Assembly (NCBI GenBank): GCA_944322615.1
Contig: CALUPH010000011.1
Span: forward strand, 1-64,000
DNA from: Candidatus Gastranaerophilales bacterium
Lineage (GTDB): Bacteria > Cyanobacteriota > Vampirovibrionia > Gastranaerophilales > Gastranaerophilaceae
Reading direction: 5' to 3'
Length of the DNA: 64,000 nt
Shown here: piece by piece, positions 62,788 to 64,000 of the stretch
Layout: each line of letters begins with the position of its first letter
Position numbering within the stretch: the first letter of the stretch is position 1
Translations under genes and position numbers: made by a program
The notes under the pieces: generated by a model
What the model was told of the DNA's origin: nothing
What the model saw: the letters and a program-made list of their open reading frames with translations, nothing else
Databases searched by the model: none

Positions 62788-63582
62788 TTAGCTTTGAACT
62801 GCAAGTTTAATTTCTTCTATTTCTTGAACTTTATAAAATAATCTGGATGCAGTTGCAAATTGTTTTGGATTTGCACTGACATATATTTTATGCTCGTGTT
62901 TCTTTTCTTCACATAAAATGTTATTTTCTTTTAGGTTTTGATATATGTATTGAGCAAAGTGTCTTGCAGGATTTATAAAAAGTTCTTCAGGTGCAAATTG
63001 GGTTAAAATATTTAATAAATACGGATAATGAGTACAGCCAAGAACTATTTTATCTATATTATGTACAAGCATTTCATCCAAATGCATTTTTATATTATTT
63101 ATACTGTCTTCATTCTCTTGCAGTTCTTTTTCTACAATATTTACCCACTCAGGACAAGCTATCTCAAATACTTGTGTATTTGGGGAATATTTTTGAATTT
63201 CTTTTTTATAAGCATGTGAATTAACTGTGCCTTGTGTCGCAAAAATCCCTATATTTCTGTAGTTTCCTATTGCTATTTCTTTTGCAACGGTTTGAACAAT
63301 AGGATATATTTTGAAATCATATTTAGGACTTAATGTGTCATAAGTTAAGGCAGAAGTGGTATTACAAGCCATTACTACAGCTTTGACTTTTTTCGCTTTG
63401 AAAAAATCAAAAATATTTTGAGTGATTTTTATAAGTTCTTCTTTAGTTTTATTTCCATAAGGAAGATTTAAAGTATCTCCAAAATATATGTAATTTTCAT
63501 CAGGCAAAAGCTGTACTAATTGAGAAAAAACACTTAACCCGCCAACCCCTGAATCAAATATACCTATAGGAGAGTTATCCAT
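62788..63582 (-). CDS. murI: Glutamate racemase
   Basis: Supplies D-glutamate for peptidoglycan. Two catalytic cysteines are visible: VMACNTTSALTYD and VLGCTHYPYLLN. GIFDSGVGGLSVF opens the protein. It is 264 residues. GGAG lies before the ATG. It follows the amidase gene by 5 bases; both serve cell-wall metabolism. Confidence 0.97.
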   Translation of the reverse strand: MDNSPIGIFDSGVGGLSVFSQLVQLLPDENYIYFGDTLNLPYGNKTKEELIKITQNIFDFFKAKKVKAVVMACNTTSALTYDTLSPKYDFKIYPIVQTVAKEIAIGNYRNIGIFATQGTVNSHAYKKEIQKYSPNTQVFEIACPEWVNIVEKELQENEDSINNIKMHLDEMLVHNIDKIVLGCTHYPYLLNILTQFAPEELFINPARHFAQYIYQNLKENNILCEEKKHEHKIYVSANPKQFATASRLFYKVQEIEEIKLAVQS

Positions 63583-63587
63583 TTTTA

Positions 63588-64000
63588 TTAATACTCCGTT
63601 AAATAATTAACTATGCCATCCGCAATGGCTTGTGCCGAACCCATTTGTCTTTTATCTGATTTTAATGAACTTCTTTCTTGTTCATTTGATATAAAACCTA
63701 ATTCCAAAAGTACAGCAGGTGCTTCTGTGTGGTTTATAACATAAAATTTAGACTTAAACAAGCCTCTGTCTGTTGCATTTACATTTTTCATTAATTCTTT
63801 ATGAACTACTTTTGCAACTTTATATCCGTTGTCTGAATAATAATGTGTTTCTATACCGTTAATTTCTGTTTTTACACTGGCATTAATGTGTACACTTATA
63901 AAAATATCTGCATTATTATTATTTGCAATTTGTACACGCTCATCAAGAGTCAGAGTCTTATCTGTACTTCTTGTCATTATAATGTTTTTCATTCCCATAT
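63588..64000 (-). CDS. N-acetylmuramoyl-L-alanine amidase, partial
   Basis: C-terminal part of a type 3 amidase that cuts the peptide from MurNAc in peptidoglycan. Visible segments are VIMTRSTDKTLTLDERVQIAN, the zinc-site region ADIFISVHINAS and the catalytic ELGFISN. The first zinc His and the N-terminus lie beyond the right edge of the window. The stop codon is 5 bases before the murI start, so the genes are likely co-transcribed. Confidence 0.92.
   Translation of the reverse strand, partial: MGMKNIIMTRSTDKTLTLDERVQIANNNNADIFISVHINASVKTEINGIETHYYSDNGYKVAKVVHKELMKNVNATDRGLFKSKFYVINHTEAPAVLLELGFISNEQERSSLKSDKRQMGSAQAIADGIVNYLTEY

Overview
The window reads as a chromosomal segment of an AT-rich, strictly or mostly anaerobic bacterium with two membranes. 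An outer-membrane beta-barrel protein, a TolC-type channel with its EmrA/EmrB partners, and a family 9 glycosyltransferase point to an outer membrane. Rubrerythrin and pyruvate phosphate dikinase fit anaerobic life. The best overall match from my own knowledge is the non-photosynthetic sister group of cyanobacteria from animal guts (Gastranaerophilales, 'Melainabacteria'). Reasons: a threonyl-tRNA synthetase without its TGS domain, a pilin-like protein with a D-I-N-G...PN..G.D core, and several otherwise unrecognisable proteins with a short S-F-x-G-like motif near the N-terminus. The placement is inferred, not proven.

Layout. 1-620: a non-coding repeat region ending in tRNA-Ser(CGA). 0.6-6.9 kb: a cation efflux protein, a glycerophosphodiesterase, an outer-membrane barrel, a small HExxH protein, a possible ADP-ribosyltransferase, an XRE regulator and a pyruvyltransferase-like protein. 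6.86-7.41 kb: a gene-free stretch with a long nested palindrome, a second copy of the tRNA-linked repeat, and tRNA-His. 7.5-16.3 kb: housekeeping metabolism (glnA, nadE, an amino-acid permease, glyQ, gap, two plsC-like acyltransferases). 16.3-21.2 kb: a chemosensory cluster (CheA, a sensorless MCP, a double-CheW protein). 21.2-31.4 kb: thrS, a DUF4127 protein with two WYL regulators, dCMP deaminase, rubrerythrin, a lipoate/octanoate transferase and an M16 peptidase pair. 31.4-37.2 kb: TPR proteins, a thioesterase, a PfkB sugar kinase, CsaB and a FliA/WhiG sigma factor. 37.3-46.7 kb: a radical SAM protein, rplU-rpmA, ppdK, a pilin-like protein, a PHP phosphoesterase, ymdB and rny. 46.9-51.9 kb: tRNA-Leu(UAA), a large HETTH protein, pnuC and a lineage-type SYKG/SFKG protein. 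52-56 kb: an EmrB/EmrA/TolC-type efflux set. 56-64 kb: carbonic anhydrase, acetyl- and acyltransferases, a glycosyltransferase, an M48/YbjQ cluster, trxB, murI and the end of an amidase gene.

Genes that plausibly work together: the three chemosensory genes; emrA-emrB with the divergent TolC-type gene; the overlapping WYL pair with the DUF4127 gene; the two M16 genes (one with, one without the zinc site); rny, ymdB, the PHP protein and the pilin-like gene; and the two YbjQ proteins with the M48 protease.

The most unusual signal is a roughly 120-base repeat next to both tRNA-Ser and tRNA-His. Each copy lies between the tRNA gene and a duplicate of that gene's own 3' end. Each also ends in a hairpin shaped like a tRNA T-arm, with a stem base that follows the neighbouring tRNA. 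A second pattern is a set of genes with no Shine-Dalgarno sequence whose -10 box lies only 6-7 bases before the start codon, as expected for leaderless mRNAs.
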